A stretch of 64,000 bases of DNA from Chryseolinea sp. H1M3-3 (GTDB lineage Bacteria > Bacteroidota > Bacteroidia > Cytophagales > Cyclobacteriaceae): the NCBI RefSeq assembly GCF_029360725.1, contig NZ_JARKMY010000014.1, positions 124,001 to 188,000 on the forward strand, read 5' to 3'. The position numbers were made by a program, and so were the translations under genes. Shown piece by piece: positions 61,606-64,000 of this stretch (the first letter of the stretch is position 1; every line of letters begins with the position of its first letter). The notes beneath the pieces are model-generated. The model did no database searches and was not told the origin of the DNA. It saw only the letters and a list, made by a program, of their open reading frames with translations.

Positions 61606-64000
61606 CTATTTCATGAATCGGAATGTTCGCTTCCCGCGCAACGTTTCGATTACCGCTACATACGCCCCTTTTGATAAAGGGCTAACGCGAATTTGGTAAT
61701 CTTCTGTTGTCCCCGTCTGCATTTCTTCCCCGGAGCTTTCCATGACTAATAGTCCCTGGGAATTAAATATTTGGATACGTTTAACGTCGGCTTGAATATC
61801 CCCCCGAATAAAAAGGAACTCCCGAACGGGATTGGGGTAAACTGCTAATTCCTGTACGGGTTCATCGATATGCAACGGAATGTACTCATAGATGTCGGTG
61901 GAGGTACATCCCAAAGTATCTACTTGTAACTTATAAACACCCGGTTGCATGAGCGGGGTGTAATGCAGCGAGGGCGGTTCAATTTTATTATCATTAAAGA
62001 ACCACGTATTATTGATCGCATAGTTCGATACGAGTGCTGAGTCGCCCGTTACTGTGATTTCCGCATCTTCATAAGTCCGCACATTTGCCTTCACAGGAAT
62101 TCGATCACTGGTGCAACCGGATGGTGTTACCGCTTCCACATAATAGCTTCGTGATTTCAGTAGCGGCGGGGTTTCAAAAAAAGTTGATTGCACCTGCGCA
62201 TCTTGTGAATCTAACTCGGGAAACCAATTAAAAAACACATCATTGCCGTCACTTGAGGCGGCAAACTTGGCCGAAGTTCCGCGGCAAACATCTACGCTGT
62301 CAGGAAATACAAATACCCTGGGCTCAGTTTGTATTTTAACTTGATAACTGTTCTGTAACGTGTCAACATAGCAGGAGGATTCCGCTTTTAACGTTAGTAT
62401 ATGCTCGCCGGCGTGTAATGAGTCGGAGGGGAATCTGATTGTTAAATCACTGCTGGCGGTTGGTTTCATGGATGACAACATCCTGCCACTACTGTCCCAA
62501 AGAGAGTAGCGGACATCCTCTTCAGCGTTTTTAATACTTATATCGACCATGTCTCCTTCGCAAACAGATGCCGGACCGAGAATGGAAAGATCCACTCGAG
62601 GTTTACGCTCTGCCAGTCGCAAAGAGATACGATCGACAGCAAAGGAAGCGGGGTCTTTCGTCACTACAAATTCAACGGGCTGGTTGTGACTTAACAAAGT
62701 TTCGCTCTGAAGAAACTTATCGATCAATGTATAATCGTATCGCGAGAAATCGTATTTGGTTGTCAGGCTAAACTGATATGAACCTACTGTTAAATCCTTC
62801 AGGTGAATTTGCACAACCGTGTCGCAGGGCATTTTATTGGTGGCATTTATGGCGAGTGACATTTTATCTGATGACAAAAACGATAGATCATAGTTGTCGT
62901 TATCAAGCTTAAGCCCATCCCACTCATCCAATGCCGGTTTTGAAAAAGGCCTGACTTTAAAATAAGCGACATCTGATATTGAATCCTTGGACAACCGGAT
63001 GGCAAAACTCGGAATGCGTGCTGGCTCCTTTCTAAAAAATGTCGCTCCTCCCAGTACTTTTACTCCCTCCCGAATGGTCAATTTTGGATTAGGGCCAGTG
63101 GCACGCACCCATACGGACTGACCAGAAGCAATGCGCCCGTCAGGGATTTCCAAATAATTATCATCCATATCGTAATAGCGGTAGATCCCATTGATCTTCT
63201 GGTTATCATAAACGGCAATGACAGGAGAAATACTCTCCATTGTCCATCCATCATTTGAAGGTTCGCGCCATTGAATGGCACATGCATAAGGATTCCCCAT
63301 AAGGTTCCATCCGTTTGAGGGTTCATTGTTCGAAGTAAAGTTGACGGGCAAATCTATCGTACCCTGATTTAATGGGCCCGTCACGTCCCAGATGGTTGCT
63401 GCGTTAGCCTTTCTCACAAAAGCAGCATAACCTTTCCCAACGATCAATGGATTATCGCTTGCAAGCCCTGTTGTCGGATATGGTTTCCAACCCTCTTGTA
63501 AACCCCCAACCGATTCGTCATAATAATATAAAGAAGGACTTGTTGATTTGATTCCCGGTCCTGTGCTTGGATCCAGAAATTTCCCTGTTACCGGAAAATC
63601 ATCTTTCAACGATGCAACGGTACCGTTCCCCACCGGTGAGGAAATAAACCGGTATCTCCGTCCCTCCCCTTCCATATGCCGCTGAACCGTTACGTTACCC
63701 TCGACAGACGACCCATTCGGCAATAGCCCGACACAGGCGGTACCTGACGGTTCATCAGAAAGAGATAAAAGGGTTACATGACCATTTGTATGTAATGTGG
63801 TGTTTGGCGATGCTATCAGAATAGATCCCAGTATGTCCAAGGGATTGGTTACGATCACATCGTTATTGGATTTATTAATGGTCAGGTTCATCAGTGTTTT
63901 CCCAGGCGCGTCTAGTTGTTGCGCTTCCGCTCCCATCATGATGAGGTGTCCAGAGTTGAACTCAGCAGTTTCATTTACAGATACATCGCCATATGCAGTA
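61606..64000 (-). CDS. T9SS-secreted protein with C-terminal sorting domain, 5' part outside window
   Basis: About 798 residues are visible and the frame stays open to the right window edge; the upstream codons read TAYGDVSVNETAEFNSGHLI, so the true start lies beyond base 64000. The C-terminal ~80 residues form a type-A sorting domain (AVYPNPVREFLFIRG, RIQIFNSQGLLVMESSGE, GAYVAVIETLRGKRTFRFMK). The preceding ~700 residues contain a GYAAFVRK, WNLMGNPYACAIQW segment and Ig-like or PKD-like beta domains (ILGPASVCEGDMVDISI). This is typical of large surface or secreted proteins of Bacteroidota. Ligand or enzyme activity is not seen. Confidence 0.88.
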   Translation of the reverse strand, partial: TAYGDVSVNETAEFNSGHLIMMGAEAQQLDAPGKTLMNLTINKSNNDVIVTNPLDILGSILIASPNTTLHTNGHVTLLSLSDEPSGTACVGLLPNGSSVEGNVTVQRHMEGEGRRYRFISSPVGNGTVASLKDDFPVTGKFLDPSTGPGIKSTSPSLYYYDESVGGLQEGWKPYPTTGLASDNPLIVGKGYAAFVRKANAATIWDVTGPLNQGTIDLPVNFTSNNEPSNGWNLMGNPYACAIQWREPSNDGWTMESISPVIAVYDNQKINGIYRYYDMDDNYLEIPDGRIASGQSVWVRATGPNPKLTIREGVKVLGGATFFRKEPARIPSFAIRLSKDSISDVAYFKVRPFSKPALDEWDGLKLDNDNYDLSFLSSDKMSLAINATNKMPCDTVVQIHLKDLTVGSYQFSLTTKYDFSRYDYTLIDKFLQSETLLSHNQPVEFVVTKDPASFAVDRISLRLAERKPRVDLSILGPASVCEGDMVDISIKNAEEDVRYSLWDSSGRMLSSMKPTASSDLTIRFPSDSLHAGEHILTLKAESSCYVDTLQNSYQVKIQTEPRVFVFPDSVDVCRGTSAKFAASSDGNDVFFNWFPELDSQDAQVQSTFFETPPLLKSRSYYVEAVTPSGCTSDRIPVKANVRTYEDAEITVTGDSALVSNYAINNTWFFNDNKIEPPSLHYTPLMQPGVYKLQVDTLGCTSTDIYEYIPLHIDEPVQELAVYPNPVREFLFIRGDIQADVKRIQIFNSQGLLVMESSGEEMQTGTTEDYQIRVSPLSKGAYVAVIETLRGKRTFRFMK

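Overview
The window looks like chromosomal DNA from a member of the Bacteroidota, most likely Cytophagales-like. This is inferred from gene families, not from a marker-gene search. The signs are a SusC/SusD outer-membrane pair, a type IX secretion C-terminal sorting domain, FtsX/MacB permeases without an adjacent ATPase, LytS/LytTR two-component pairs, a DUF4199/LuxR pair, a BatABC-like operon and a eukaryote-sized PurC. No rRNA, tRNA, CRISPR array, transposase or phage gene was recognised. The first and last genes are cut by the window ends.

Left part (1-16.4 kb): a truncated ligand-sensing propeller regulator, then a leftward susC-susD-PD40 propeller operon closed by a clear intrinsic terminator. 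To its right are a secreted esterase, VOC proteins, an AraC regulator and an NAD(P)-binding protein. A leftward group follows (VOC, DUF4199, membrane-anchored LuxR regulator). Two divergent genes come next: a Tat-exported mannonate-dehydratase-like enolase and a Tat-exported glycosidase-like protein. Together these suggest uptake and processing of a plant- or microbe-derived glycan.

Middle part (16.6-37 kb): mostly single genes. They include an FtsX-type permease, a cupin, a TolQ-like channel protein, a LytS/LytTR pair, a PorT-like barrel, an HD hydrolase, a DUF4097 protein with ten Thr/Asn-Ser-Gly-Gly turns, an apiosidase-like glycosidase, DUF3606, a stand-alone CheB, lipocalin-like and tautomerase proteins, a TonB-dependent receptor with a YfiR-like partner, NADH dehydrogenase II, a heparan-N-acetyltransferase-like membrane protein and an amidohydrolase lipoprotein.

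Right part (37-64 kb): a GH106-like rhamnosidase and a DUF6624 protein, a trehalose synthase-maltokinase fusion behind a triple 14-bp direct repeat, PBP1A, a receiver-kinase protein, a GNAT protein, a BatABC-like operon, thiolase, and a 16-repeat MORN/YwqK protein. A striking 0.83-kb array of five ~172-bp hairpin-containing repeats follows. Then come housekeeping genes (purC, STAS protein, RNase Z, queuosine-precursor transporter, MsbA-like ABC exporter), a histone-H1-like protein and a large T9SS-secreted protein running off the right end.

Most of the content is ordinary for the phylum. The best candidates for something undescribed are the 172-bp repeat array with its nested palindrome, the exported ManD-like enzyme next to an exported glycosidase, and the operator-like repeats before treS. 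No convincing new defence or mobile system was seen.
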